DNA of 54,723 bases from Pseudovibrio sp. Ad37 (GCF_001623075.1 NZ_LMCF01000211.1:1-54723); one strand, 5' to 3'; counted from the first letter of the stretch, positions 16,897 to 26,506 are shown. Program-made: numbers and translations. The notes: generated from the letters alone by a model not told the origin.

Positions 16897-19692
16897 ATGA
16901 ACGTAGTCATTGTGGAATCACCGGCGAAAGCCAAGACCATCAATAAATATCTGGGCAAGGACTATATAGTTCTGGCGTCCTACGGCCATGTGCGCGACCT
17001 GCCTCCAAAGGACGGCTCCGTGCTGCCGGACGACGACTTTGCCATGTCTTGGTCTGTCGATTCCAAATCTCAAAAGCGCCTGTCGGATATCGCCAACGCG
17101 GTGAAGGAGGCTGACCGCCTTATTCTCGCAACTGACCCCGACCGCGAAGGAGAGGCCATTTCTTGGCACGTCTTGGAAGTTTTGAAAAAGAAACGCGTCC
17201 TGAAGGATAAGAAGGTCGAGCGCGTGGTATTCAACGCGATCACCAAGAATTCCATTCTGGAAGCAATGAAAAATCCGCGCGAACTGGATGTGCCGCTTGT
17301 CGACGCGTATCTGGCTCGTCGTGCACTCGACTATCTCGTGGGCTTTACGCTCTCTCCGGTTTTATGGCGCAAGCTGCCAGGTGCCCGCTCCGCAGGCCGC
17401 GTGCAATCCGTTGCGCTGCGCCTTGTGTGTCAGCGCGAGAACGAGATCGAGACATTCCTCTCTCAGGAATACTGGTCCATTCTGGCAAACCTGAACACAC
17501 CGGAAAACGCGCCGGTTCAGGCACGCATCACTAATTTTGACGGTCAGAAGATTACGCGCCTCGACATTAAGAACGAGCAGGAAGCCACAGCGATCAAGCA
17601 GATGCTTGAAGGTGCGAGCTTCTCTGTCAGCAATGTTGAGAGCAAGCCACAACGACGTAATCCATACGCACCATTCACCACCTCTACCCTTCAGCAGGAA
17701 GCTTCCCGTAAGCTCGGCTTTGCAGCAGCACGCACCATGCAGGTTGCGCAAAAGCTTTATGAAGGCGCGAACATCGGCGGTGAAACCACTGGTTTGATCA
17801 CCTATATGCGTACCGATGGTGTGCAGATCGCTCCGGAAGCAATTCAAAGCGCGCGCGCCGTCATCGGCTCCCGTTATGGGGACGAGTACGTTCCTGAAAA
17901 GCCACGGGTGTATACCTCCAAAGCCAAAAACGCTCAGGAAGCGCACGAAGCGATCCGCCCGACTGACTTGTCCCGTCACCCACGGGACATGGCAAAGTTC
18001 CTCGACGAGGACGGCGCACGCCTTTACGAGCTGGTCTGGAAGCGTACCATCGCCTCTCAGATGGAATCTGCTGTACTGGAGCGCACCACTGTTGATATCG
18101 AAGCTGCAAACGGCGCCAAGAAAGCTGCCCTGCGCGCATCTGGCTCTGTTGTCCGTTTCGATGGCTTCCTCACCCTTTATCAGGAAGGTAAAGATGATGA
18201 GGAAGACGAGGAAAGCAAACGCCTGCCGCCAATGACGAAGGGCGACAGCCTCGGCCGCAAAGGCATTGAAGCCAACCAACACTTCACAGAACCTCCACCA
18301 CGCTTCACCGAAGCAACACTGGTGAAGAAGATGGAAGAGCTGGGGATTGGTCGCCCGTCCACCTACGCCGCAACGCTGCAAACTCTGCGCGATCGCGAAT
18401 ACGTAGATCTGGACAAGAAACGCCTGATCCCACAGGACAAAGGTCGTCTGGTAATTGCATTCCTTGAAGACTTCTTCAATCGCTATGTGGAGTATGACTT
18501 CACTGCAAGCCTTGAAGACCAGCTCGACAAGATCTCAGCTGGCGATCTGGAATGGAAGGCCGTCTTGCGTGACTTCTGGAACCCGTTCCACGAAATTTGT
18601 GATGAGGTGATTAAGCGCTCCAACACGGAAGTGTTGGATGCCCTGAATGAAACCCTCAAAGCACACGTCTTCCCAGACAAGGAAGATGGCTCTGATCCAC
18701 GCAAGTGCCCGAAATGTGAAACCGGTCGCTTGTCATTGAAAGTCTCCAAATTCGGCGCGTTTGTTGGTTGTTCCAACTACAACAAAAACAAGAAAGACGG
18801 CAAAGAACCAAACGAAAATCCGCCACATTGTGATTATACACGTCAGCTCACCTCAGGCGGTACATCTGATGCGGGCGCAGCAGCAGACGGACCTCAGGTT
18901 TTGGGCATTGATCCGGAAACCGGTTTGGAAGTCTCCTTGCGCACAGGCCGTTTCGGCCCATATGTACAGCTAGGTGAAGAAGCTAAACCAAAGCGCTCGT
19001 CCCTGCCACGTGGCTGGAGCACTGCTGATCTGGATCTGGAGAAAGCCCTTCAGTTGCTTTCCTTGCCACGTGAAGTTGGCACCCATCCAGAAGATGGCAA
19101 GACCATTTCCGCAGGCCTGGGCCGTTTTGGACCGTTCGTGCTACATGATGGCACCTATGCCAATCTGGACAGCCCGGACGAAGTCTTCTCCGTCGGCATC
19201 AACCGCGCCGTAACCCTGCTTGCTGAAAAGCGTGCCAAGGGCGGAGGCCGCGGAGCTGCCGCAAAACCACTCAAAGAACTGGGTGACCACCCCGATGGCG
19301 GCGCCATCAACGTATACAGCGGTCGGTATGGCCCCTACGTAAAATGGGAAAAGATCAACGCAACCCTTCCAAAGGACGTTGCACCAGAAGCTGTCACGTT
19401 GGAACAGGCAACAGAGCTTGTAAACGCCAAGGCAGCAACAAAAGGTAAGAAGAAAGCGCCTACCAAAAAGGCAGCTGCAAAGAAAACAACGGCCAAGAAA
19501 GCAGCGCCCAAAGGGGCACTGAAAGAACTTGGCGATCATCCGGATGGTGGAGCGATGGAGCTGCGCGACAGTGGCCGCCTCGGCGTTCGGATCAAATGGG
19601 GCAAGGAGTTCACCTCCCTGCCAAAAGGAACAGACCCGGAGACGGTAACCCGCGAACAGGCAATCGAGCTGATCAACGCGAAGAAGGATTAA
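16897..19692 (+). CDS. topA: DNA topoisomerase I
   Basis: A 931-aa type IA topoisomerase that relaxes negative supercoils. The TOPRIM domain (1-140) begins NVVIVESPAKAKTINKYLG with Glu7 and carries DPDREGE at 80-86. The nucleophile Tyr303 lies in GLITYMRTDG. A zinc-finger-type segment CPKCETGRLSLKVSKFGAF is followed by several non-Cys C-terminal repeats, between the last two of which lies a Lys/Ala-rich linker (KKAPTKKAAAKKTTAKKAAP). ATG 16897 fits the family start and follows AGGAA; upstream residues are spurious. It opens the topA-rnr block. Confidence 0.97.
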   Translation: MNVVIVESPAKAKTINKYLGKDYIVLASYGHVRDLPPKDGSVLPDDDFAMSWSVDSKSQKRLSDIANAVKEADRLILATDPDREGEAISWHVLEVLKKKRVLKDKKVERVVFNAITKNSILEAMKNPRELDVPLVDAYLARRALDYLVGFTLSPVLWRKLPGARSAGRVQSVALRLVCQRENEIETFLSQEYWSILANLNTPENAPVQARITNFDGQKITRLDIKNEQEATAIKQMLEGASFSVSNVESKPQRRNPYAPFTTSTLQQEASRKLGFAAARTMQVAQKLYEGANIGGETTGLITYMRTDGVQIAPEAIQSARAVIGSRYGDEYVPEKPRVYTSKAKNAQEAHEAIRPTDLSRHPRDMAKFLDEDGARLYELVWKRTIASQMESAVLERTTVDIEAANGAKKAALRASGSVVRFDGFLTLYQEGKDDEEDEESKRLPPMTKGDSLGRKGIEANQHFTEPPPRFTEATLVKKMEELGIGRPSTYAATLQTLRDREYVDLDKKRLIPQDKGRLVIAFLEDFFNRYVEYDFTASLEDQLDKISAGDLEWKAVLRDFWNPFHEICDEVIKRSNTEVLDALNETLKAHVFPDKEDGSDPRKCPKCETGRLSLKVSKFGAFVGCSNYNKNKKDGKEPNENPPHCDYTRQLTSGGTSDAGAAADGPQVLGIDPETGLEVSLRTGRFGPYVQLGEEAKPKRSSLPRGWSTADLDLEKALQLLSLPREVGTHPEDGKTISAGLGRFGPFVLHDGTYANLDSPDEVFSVGINRAVTLLAEKRAKGGGRGAAAKPLKELGDHPDGGAINVYSGRYGPYVKWEKINATLPKDVAPEAVTLEQATELVNAKAATKGKKKAPTKKAAAKKTTAKKAAPKGALKELGDHPDGGAMELRDSGRLGVRIKWGKEFTSLPKGTDPETVTREQAIELINAKKD

Positions 19693-19724
19693 GATCCCCC
19701 GTTACTCTCCGGACAACGAAACAT

Positions 19725-19755
19725 AAGGGCTTCCGTTCATCGGGAGCCCCTTTTC
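19725..19755 (+). terminator. Terminator between topA and rnr
   Basis: Arms gggcttcc and gggagccc (8 bp with one G-T pair) followed by ctttt. A short second hairpin (gcggc/gccgc) follows at 19757-19772. It may reduce read-through into rnr. Confidence 0.65.
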
Positions 19756-19786
19756 GCGGCATAAAAGCCGCACTGGATGAGATACA

Positions 19787-22102
19787 TTGAGCCGAAAAAA
19801 GGCCACTGAAAAAAGACACAAGGGACCGGCAGAAATGCCATCCCGCGAAGACATTCTGAAGTTTATTGCCGACAATCCCGGCAAAGCTGGTAAACGCGAA
19901 ATCGCCCGCCATTTTGGTATCGTCGGCGCCGCGCGCATCCCCCTCAAACGAATGCTGAGAGATTTGACTGAAGCTGGTCATCTCGAAAAACGCCGGAAAC
20001 GCATGTTGCGTCCAGGCGATCTTCCTCCTGTCTTTGTTGTAAAAATCACGAGCAGAACTGCTGACGGTGAGCTCCTCGGCATCCCGATGAACTGGGATGA
20101 AGAGCATGGAGAGCCACCGAACGTTCTCGTCTTGTCGCAAAAGAACAAAAACAAATTCAACCCCGTCCCAGGCATCGGCGACCGCGCCCTTGTGAAACTG
20201 CTGGACGATCAGGATGGATCGCCCGAAGCCAAACACGTCGTGCGCGTGATGAAGCGTCTGGAGAACCAGGACACCGACGTCCTTGGCATCCTGCGCATCA
20301 ACAAAGCAACCAAAGCAGCAACTCTGGAACCAGTTGACCGCAAACAACGCGCTGTCGACCTGGATCCGCGCGAGCTGATGGAATCTGAAGACGGTGACCT
20401 CGTAAAGATCGAAGTCCACAAAGTCGGACGATACGGCACACCGCGTGGCCGCATCGTCAAACGCTTTGGGTCCACAACCTCAGAAATGGCTGTCTCCGAA
20501 ATCGCATTGCACACACAGGGTATTCGTAATGAGTTCCCAGGAGCTGTCATTGCTGAATCGGAAAACATCAAGCCTGTTGGCCACAAGGGCCGTGAAGATT
20601 GGCGTGACATCCCGCTCCTCACCATCGACCCTGCGACAGCAAAAGACCATGATGATGCGGTCTATGCTCAGTTGGACAACAGCCCGGAGAATGAAGGCGG
20701 CTGCATCGTTTACGTCGCAATTGCAGACGTCGCAGCCTATGTCACTCCGGGCTCTCCGATGGACAAGGAAGCACTGCTGCGCGGCAACTCGGTCTATTTC
20801 CCGGACCGCGTGATCCCAATGCTGCCTGAGCGCATATCCAACAATCTGTGTTCCTTGCGCGAGAATGAAGACCGCCCATCCATCGCAACACGGATGGTCT
20901 TTGACAAGAACGGTAAGAAAACATCTCACTCGTTCCACCGCGTCATCATGCGCAGCGCGGCCAAACTCTCCTATCAACAGGCCCAGAAAGCCATTGAAGG
21001 AGTAACAGACGACAAAACCGGTCCTTTGTTGGAACCGGTTCTTGAACCGCTGTGGGCAACCTACGAGATTTTGAAACGGGGCCGCGACAAACGCCAACCG
21101 CTGGAACTCGACATCCCGGAACGCCGCATTCTACTCAAAGAAGAAGGCACGGTTGATCAGATCGTCGTCCCAGACCGACTGGATGCGCACAAACTCATCG
21201 AAGAGTGTATGATCCAGGCAAACGTTGCAGCCGCAGAAGAGCTTGAGAAGCGCAACTCTTCCCTGCTCTACCGTGTCCACGATGCCTCAACGCCGGAAAA
21301 GCTGGAGAACCTGAGAGATTTCCTCTCCACGCTGGACGTCAAACTGCCTCACATTGGCGGCCTGCGTCCTTCTGTGTTCAACAACATTCTCGACAAGTTC
21401 AAAGACACCGCAAGCGCAACCATGGTGTCAGAGGTCGTGCTGCGTTCACAGGCACAAGCAGAGTACAATGCCGAGAACATCGGACACTTCGGATTGAACC
21501 TCCGACGTTATGCACACTTCACATCCCCTATTCGCCGCTATGCAGATTTGATAGTGCACCGTGCCCTCATTCGCGCACTCGGCCTCGGTGATGACGGTCT
21601 GCCATACGGCATGGAAGAGAAGCTGCCTGCCATCGCAGCAGAGATTTCTGCGGCAGAACGACGCGCAATGCTGGCTGAACGCGAAACCATTGACCGACTG
21701 ATTGCTCTGTACCTCTGCGAGAGAATTGGGGCTGAATTTTCGGGACGAATTGCCGGAGTGACCAAGTCTGGCCTGTTCGTCAAACTGCTACAAAATGGCG
21801 CAGATGGCTTCATTCCTGCATCTACCATTGGTATGGATTACTACGAATATGTAGAATCGGCTCATGCCCTCGTGGGCAGAGCAACTGGTGAAACCTACCA
21901 ACTTGGTGACGCAGTGCAGGTCAAACTGATGGAAGCCGCCCCATTTGCGGGCTCTTTACGGTTTGAAATGCTCACAAAAGGCAAATCCAAGGGCGAAGCA
22001 GCGGGACGGGTTGCTAAGCACAAGGGTTGGCAAGCAAGAAACAACAGCAAGCCAAAAGGTTTACGCCGGTCAAAAAACGAAAATAAGCGGAAGCGCACAT
22101 AA
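19787..22102 (+). CDS. rnr: Ribonuclease R
   Basis: A 771-aa 3'-5' exoribonuclease that degrades structured RNA. Order: an N-terminal helix-turn-helix/cold-shock region (1-230), the RNB catalytic domain starting near IDPATAKDHDDAVYA (~285), and an S1 domain (~640-725, FSGRIAGVTKSGLFVKL), then a Lys/Arg-rich tail. The TTG at 19787 is used; an ATG at 19835 (MPSREDIL), close to where many homologues start, is a fair alternative with an AAGGGA upstream. It lies 94 bases after topA with a terminator between. Confidence 0.96.
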   Translation: MSRKKATEKRHKGPAEMPSREDILKFIADNPGKAGKREIARHFGIVGAARIPLKRMLRDLTEAGHLEKRRKRMLRPGDLPPVFVVKITSRTADGELLGIPMNWDEEHGEPPNVLVLSQKNKNKFNPVPGIGDRALVKLLDDQDGSPEAKHVVRVMKRLENQDTDVLGILRINKATKAATLEPVDRKQRAVDLDPRELMESEDGDLVKIEVHKVGRYGTPRGRIVKRFGSTTSEMAVSEIALHTQGIRNEFPGAVIAESENIKPVGHKGREDWRDIPLLTIDPATAKDHDDAVYAQLDNSPENEGGCIVYVAIADVAAYVTPGSPMDKEALLRGNSVYFPDRVIPMLPERISNNLCSLRENEDRPSIATRMVFDKNGKKTSHSFHRVIMRSAAKLSYQQAQKAIEGVTDDKTGPLLEPVLEPLWATYEILKRGRDKRQPLELDIPERRILLKEEGTVDQIVVPDRLDAHKLIEECMIQANVAAAEELEKRNSSLLYRVHDASTPEKLENLRDFLSTLDVKLPHIGGLRPSVFNNILDKFKDTASATMVSEVVLRSQAQAEYNAENIGHFGLNLRRYAHFTSPIRRYADLIVHRALIRALGLGDDGLPYGMEEKLPAIAAEISAAERRAMLAERETIDRLIALYLCERIGAEFSGRIAGVTKSGLFVKLLQNGADGFIPASTIGMDYYEYVESAHALVGRATGETYQLGDAVQVKLMEAAPFAGSLRFEMLTKGKSKGEAAGRVAKHKGWQARNNSKPKGLRRSKNENKRKRT

Positions 22103-22150
22103 AAAAACGTGCGCTCCCCTGCATTTACGGGACGGAAAAGGCAGGTATAA

Positions 22151-22567
22151 ATGAATACCCATCAAGATCGGAATACCGGAGAAGCGGTGCTGCGTGGCAT
22201 GCGCTGCAAATGTCCTTCCTGTGGCATTGGCTCTGTCTTCGACGGTTACTTGAGCGTGAAACAGTCCTGCGACAACTGTGGTGAAGAACTTCACCACCAC
22301 CGCGCAGATGATGCTCCGCCCTATTTCACAATCTTTATCGTTGGTCACGTCGTCGTTGCGCTGGCCATGTGGGTAGAGATGGCCTACGTGCCGCCTATGT
22401 GGCTCCACATGGCTGTCTGGCTGCCTTTAACCATCATCATGTCTCTGAGTCTCCTGCGCCCAATCAAGGGCGCCTTGGTCGGTTTGCAATGGGCACTACG
22501 TATGGATGGCTTTGCAACTGCCGGCAAAGCACCTAGTTTTGGCCCAACACGCGCCAATCAGAGGTAA
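22151..22567 (+). CDS. DUF983 family membrane protein
   Basis: A 138-aa protein with an N-terminal zinc-ribbon-like pair of CxxC motifs (MRCKCPSCGIGSVFDGYL, then CDNCGEEL) followed by two transmembrane helices (~58-82 and ~86-108). This is the DUF983 layout; the molecular role is unknown. ATG is preceded by an AAGGCAGG site. It lies between rnr and the NUDIX gene with only 3 bases before the latter, so the two are cotranscribed. Confidence 0.9.
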   Translation: MNTHQDRNTGEAVLRGMRCKCPSCGIGSVFDGYLSVKQSCDNCGEELHHHRADDAPPYFTIFIVGHVVVALAMWVEMAYVPPMWLHMAVWLPLTIIMSLSLLRPIKGALVGLQWALRMDGFATAGKAPSFGPTRANQR

Positions 22568-22570
22568 GGA

Positions 22571-23332
22571 ATGTCCACGGAAGACCTGACAAAAGAAGTC
22601 AAAGTTGAGCGAGCGGAAGAAAACAACAACCCAGCCGCTCAGCCTTTGAGGCCAAAAGACGCCTCCACACTGCTTATTCTGGATCGCAAGGACGATGGCT
22701 CCCTGCATCTGTTGATGGGCAAGCGTCACATGGCGCACAAGTTCATGCCTGGCAAATTCGTGTTCCCAGGTGGCCGTGTCGATTCTGAAGACAGCCGCGT
22801 AAGATATGTGCGCGACTATCATCCAGATGTTCTCGCCAAACTCAACTACGACAAAAAGCAGATCAAGACTGAAAGCCGCCTGCGTGCGCTGGCAATTGCT
22901 GCCATTCGCGAAACCTACGAGGAGGCAGGCCTGTTTGTTGGCCGCAAAACCGAAGGCGAAAGCGAACCAGCTGGTCCGGGCTTTGAAGCTTTTGACGAAC
23001 TGGGCATCCTGCCGGATCTTGAGCCACTTCGCTACGTTGCCCGTGCAATCACCCCTCCAGGCAGGACCCGTCGCTTTGATGCACGTTTCTTCGCTGTTTG
23101 GGCGGACCAGATTGCGCACAAGCTGGAAACCGGCATTGGACCAACAGAAGAGCTGGAAGAGCTCCAGTGGCTGCCAATTGAGCAGTGCAAAAAGCTGGAC
23201 TTGCCACGCATCACTCTAGCTGTCCTGACAGATCTTGAAAATCGCCTTGCCAAAGACCCGGATCTTTCTCCAGATGGCCCCGTGCCATATTACTACTGGA
23301 AGAACGACGGCTTCGCGCGCGAAGAAATTTAA
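22571..23332 (+). CDS. NUDIX hydrolase
   Basis: A 253-aa protein of the longer NUDIX subgroup. The start of the fold reads LLMGKRHMAHKFMPGKFVFPGG (residues ~48-70) and the Nudix box AIAAIRETYEEAGLFVG follows (~106-125), with the metal-binding REx2EE glutamates intact. Members act on nucleoside-diphosphate-linked substrates such as ADP-ribose or CoA derivatives; the substrate here is unknown. It has a good AGGTAAGGA site and is translationally close to DUF983. Confidence 0.88.
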   Translation: MSTEDLTKEVKVERAEENNNPAAQPLRPKDASTLLILDRKDDGSLHLLMGKRHMAHKFMPGKFVFPGGRVDSEDSRVRYVRDYHPDVLAKLNYDKKQIKTESRLRALAIAAIRETYEEAGLFVGRKTEGESEPAGPGFEAFDELGILPDLEPLRYVARAITPPGRTRRFDARFFAVWADQIAHKLETGIGPTEELEELQWLPIEQCKKLDLPRITLAVLTDLENRLAKDPDLSPDGPVPYYYWKNDGFAREEI

Positions 23333-23344
23333 TTCTGATTATCC

Positions 23345-23398
23345 AAGGCGCAACAAACATATATCGCCACGATACTATGTGTTGCGCCTTGCACTTTT
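23345..23398 (+). terminator. Terminator of the rnr-DUF983-NUDIX transcript
   Basis: Exact 11-bp arms aaggcgcaaca (23345-23355) and tgttgcgcctt (23380-23390) with a 24-base loop that can itself pair in part, followed by gcactttt. Confidence 0.7.
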
Positions 23399-23410
23399 CC
23401 TGATAGAAGC

Positions 23411-23506
23411 ATTTAGAGCGTTTCCCCGAAAGCAGATCTGTTTTTCGGACAAGAACACGCATGAAACACGGCTTTAGAACATGACGCGTGAATGTATATA
23501 AGCGCA
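23411..23506 (+). repeat. Dispersed palindromic intergenic repeat, copy A
   Basis: About 95 bases upstream of the MFS gene. The first part has the ttccccgaaa ... tttttcgga dyad and ..caagaacacgc; the last part reads gacgcgtgaatgtatataa. The same order and orientation recur at 42531-42636. The core resembles imperfect palindromes repeated many times in Hyphomicrobiales genomes (RIME-like). Confidence 0.7.
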
Positions 23507-23556
23507 AAATGGACGAAAGCACCTGCTCATAACGAGCTTGAAACGCAGTTGTGTAA

Positions 23557-24738
23557 ATGCTTCAGACATCGGGCACTTTAGCCAATTCCCTCTCACCGAA
23601 ACAGATTCGCGGCATCATTGCGGCTATCGCGGCGATCACAGCTGTTGGCCTTTCCCTGTCCGCAAGCCTGCCTCTGCTTGCACTCACGCTTGAGTATCGC
23701 GGTGTCAGCGACACATGGATCGGCATCAACACCGCATTCTCCGGCGTTGCCTCCATTGTTGCGACTCCAGTCGGCCCATACCTTGCACGCAAACTGGGCA
23801 CACCCCAGGCGCTCCTGATCAGCCTGTTGGTCGCTGGCTTCTCCCTGCCCTTCTTTTTTGTGTTTGAAAACTTCTGGGCATGGTTTCCACTCCGTCTGCT
23901 ATTCCACGGCGCAACAACCTCTGCCTTCATCCTCTCCGAGTTCTGGATCAACGCACTGGCACCTTCAAAGCACAGAGGCTTCCTCATGGGCGTTTACGCC
24001 ACTGTGCTGGCTCTTGGCTTTGCCTCAGGGCCTCTGGTACTTGCATTTGCGGGCACAACAGGCGCACTCCCATTCTTGCTGGCAAGCGCAGGCATCATTA
24101 TTGCAGCCTTACCTGTGTTGATCGGCTTCAACGCTGCGCCGAGAATCGAAAGTGAAGCAACCTCAAAGCTCTATGCATTTTTGTGGATAGCCCCAGCTGC
24201 CACATTCGCCGGATTTGTCTTCGGAGCTGTGGAACAATCAGGCATATCATTGCTTCCTTTGTTCGGCCTCAAGATTGGCCTGACAGCGCAAACTGCGACC
24301 CTGCTCGTCTCTGCAATGGCTGCCGGCAACATGGTACTCCAGATCCCGCTGGGGCTGCTCTCTGATCGCATGAACCGCCGTCACCTGCTGATCTATTGCG
24401 GAGCTTTTGGTGTGATCGGCGCACTACTTATGATCCCGCTCTCCGGCAGTTTTTATGGCATCTGTGCTCTTCTCTTTGTCTGGGGCGGCGTCGTGGCCGG
24501 GCTTTATACAGTTGGCCTCACACACCTTGGTGCGCGCTTTGATGGGGCTAACCTGGCTTCCGCCAATGCAGCCTTCGTTCTCATGTATTCCGTTGGCCAG
24601 TTGGTGGGCCCTGCCAGCACCGGATTTGCTCTTTCCGCGTGGGGTGCGGACGGACTACCACTGGTATTTGCAGGATTCTTGGGCGCATATGTAATTATAT
24701 GCCTGATAAGGGGGACAAGACTCGGCTCAGCGCCCTAA
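23557..24738 (+). CDS. MFS transporter
   Basis: A 393-aa polytopic protein with about 12 transmembrane helices, MFS signature GPYLARKLGTPQALLISLL between helices 2 and 3. It resembles the YcaD-like group of uncharacterised permeases, which usually sits near rpmG in relatives. Substrate unknown. It is preceded by a repeat element that probably carries or interrupts its promoter region. Confidence 0.85.
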   Translation: MLQTSGTLANSLSPKQIRGIIAAIAAITAVGLSLSASLPLLALTLEYRGVSDTWIGINTAFSGVASIVATPVGPYLARKLGTPQALLISLLVAGFSLPFFFVFENFWAWFPLRLLFHGATTSAFILSEFWINALAPSKHRGFLMGVYATVLALGFASGPLVLAFAGTTGALPFLLASAGIIIAALPVLIGFNAAPRIESEATSKLYAFLWIAPAATFAGFVFGAVEQSGISLLPLFGLKIGLTAQTATLLVSAMAAGNMVLQIPLGLLSDRMNRRHLLIYCGAFGVIGALLMIPLSGSFYGICALLFVWGGVVAGLYTVGLTHLGARFDGANLASANAAFVLMYSVGQLVGPASTGFALSAWGADGLPLVFAGFLGAYVIICLIRGTRLGSAP

Positions 24739-24744
24739 TGCATC

Positions 24745-24772
24745 TTGACTTTAGCCCTGTGATTAGTAATGT
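24745..24772 (+). promoter_or_regulatory. Candidate sigma-70 promoter of rpmG
   Basis: TTGACT (24745-24750), a 16-base spacer, then TAATGT (24767-24772), about 130 bases before the rpmG start and just after the MFS stop. Confidence 0.5.
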
Positions 24773-24901
24773 GCGCGCTGAATTCCCAAAGTTTCCCCGG
24801 AAGCGCACCCTACCCGAAGCGAAGGTGTGAGGGTGCCACCGGGACAAACAAAACAACCGGCCACTTCTTAAAAAGGCCGAAAACAGACAGGATCCTTAGC
24901 G

Positions 24902-25069
24902 ATGGCCAAGGCGACCACCATTAAGATCAAGCTGCAGTCCACTGCGGACACCGGCTACTTCTACGTGACCAAAAAGAACTCCCGCACCATGACCGAAAAA
25001 ATGGTGAAGCGTAAATACGACCCAGTCGTAAAGAAGCACGTTGAGTTCAAGGAAACCAAGATCAAGTAA
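24902..25069 (+). CDS. rpmG: 50S ribosomal protein L33
   Basis: A 55-aa ribosomal protein: begins [20 protein letters not shown] and ends [17 protein letters not shown]. The N-terminal cysteines of zinc-binding L33 are absent, so this is the zinc-independent form usual in alphaproteobacteria. It is followed by a strong terminator and so is monocistronic. Confidence 0.97.
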   Translation: MAKATTIKIKLQSTADTGYFYVTKKNSRTMTEKMVKRKYDPVVKKHVEFKETKIK

Positions 25070-25092
25070 GTCTTGGCTTCATCTGAATTTTC

Positions 25093-25128
25093 AAAAAAGG
25101 CGTTTGCAATCTGCAAGCGCCTTTTTTG
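25093..25128 (+). terminator. Terminator of rpmG
   Basis: 16-bp arms (25093-25108 and 25112-25127) with one mismatch and a 3-base loop; one side ends in a run of six T. Confidence 0.95.
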
Positions 25129-26051
25129 CATGCATACTCAAGAGCGCACCCTCACAGCACTCAAACGCAAGTAAGAATCGCTAACTTAACCCTCCGATGA
25201 CAACCCGCCTGCGAGCCTGAACCACTCAATTGTTAGGGGTAGACAACATTTCCTCACACAAGAGGAAGTGGACTGAGTATAGTCCACTCAACACGGTCAA
25301 TTCCGCTTCAAATTCAATGAGAACTGACCATCACGATCACTTTGACACATAAGAAAACTGCCCAGACTGAATGACTCATCACACCGGTTACACGCCTCAG
25401 GCAACCTCTCCGCACACCAACTCTGGCATAGACGTACAGAATCCAGCGCAAACAGCGTCAGATGCACAAGCATATGCTTGCGAGCGTCAACCCTTAGAGA
25501 TTTGGAAGAAGTGGTGGCCGGCGAGAACCGGATGACACGAGGAGGCCACTCAGAACCCGCTTACTCGCCGGCCAACCCCACGGACCCAGGAGATGCGGCG
25601 GACCTGAGCGCTCCGTAGGGAAACTATGAAGCAGTATTGCCGGGGCTTATTCAATCAACCAAAGGCCAATACTGCAATTTTGCAGTCAATAATTTCATGA
25701 AACTGATGATTTCGTATATCACCATCGCAACATTTACGACTTTAGTAAAGCTTTAAGCTAATTGCGCTCCTGAAAATGGAGGGGATTCTTCACCTATACA
25801 CAACAAAAGGAAAGAAACCGCCGATTATCAAGAGGCATACGCACAGAAACCCAACAGTCCCCACAAGACTCACTCGGTGATTTCATCTAGTTTCAAAGAC
25901 CTACGACTTTTGATGAGAGTCTTTCACTCAATGAAAACTGGTAAGATCAAACAGATTACTAAAACTTTGCTTTCTGAGGATTGGCAAATCCACAACTTCT
26001 AGCTGAGCACAATTTACCAATTAACCACAATCACAACTAATCACGGTTGTA
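25129..26051. other. Long non-coding region between rpmG and divK with several hairpins
   Basis: About 920 bases without a convincing gene. Elements seen: hairpin agtggact/agtccact (25267-25288); an 11-bp perfect pair tggccggcgag/ctcgccggcca (25515-25525 with 25564-25574); hairpin gcagtattg/caatactgc (25631-25639 with 25667-25675); and, overlapping it, actgcaattttgcagt (25671-25686). Base composition is GC-rich in 25500-25620 and AT-rich from 25680 on. In related genomes pleD usually lies here, downstream of divK. A small minus-strand frame at 25297-25473 has no ribosome binding site. Confidence 0.6.
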
Positions 26052-26423
26052 TTATGTATCCTTCAGGAACCCTGAGACCGTCTCCAGGAAGCTGCTAACA
26101 GAGATTGGTTTGGAAATGTAAGCCTCACACCCGCCCTGGCGAATGCGCTCCTCGTCCCCCTTCATGGCAAAAGCAGTCACCGCAATCACAGGAATGATCT
26201 TTAAGTCATCATCCTCTTTGATCCACTTAGTCACTTCAAGCCCTGAAACTTCAGGCAGCTGGATATCCATCAGGATCAGATCCGGTTTATGTGCACGAGC
26301 GAGCTCAAGCGCTTCCATACCATTGCGAGATTGCAAGGTCGCGTACCCATGGGCTTCAAGCAGATCGTTAAACAGCTTCATGTTGAGTTCGTTGTCTTCA
26401 ACAATCAGCACGGTCTTTTGCAT
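26052..26423 (-). CDS. divK: Single-domain response regulator DivK
   Basis: A 123-aa stand-alone receiver domain. The acidic pocket (Glu9/Asp10), phosphoacceptor Asp53 ([13 protein letters not shown]) and Lys near 105 (ISKPIS) are intact. DivK relays phosphate between the histidine kinases PleC and DivJ and so controls CtrA and polar development. The near-complete match to DivK ([20 protein letters not shown] pattern) and the neighbouring DUF3572 and dinB genes support the name. The usual partner gene pleD is not found downstream. Confidence 0.93.
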   Translation of the reverse strand: MQKTVLIVEDNELNMKLFNDLLEAHGYATLQSRNGMEALELARAHKPDLILMDIQLPEVSGLEVTKWIKEDDDLKIIPVIAVTAFAMKGDEERIRQGGCEAYISKPISVSSFLETVSGFLKDT

Positions 26424-26506
26424 CAGTTCAGTCCTGCACAGAATGCCGCCCCAAAAATGGTTTAGCCATAAATAAAGGTGTGGTGCAGCCGCGTTACGAC
26501 TGGCAT

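Noticed and set aside
25297-25473. A 58-aa minus-strand open frame (MLVHLTLFALDSVRLCQSW...)
   Set aside because: It is Cys-rich and looks partly protein-like, but has no ribosome binding site. The frame also continues upstream without a start into the structured GC-rich region. I treat it as chance or as the antisense of a structured element.
25500-25690. tmRNA, SRP RNA, 6S RNA or RNase P RNA
   Set aside because: No tag-peptide frame, SRP Alu/GGAA-type loop, 6S bubble with closing stem, or P4 core was recognised, although the region is structured.
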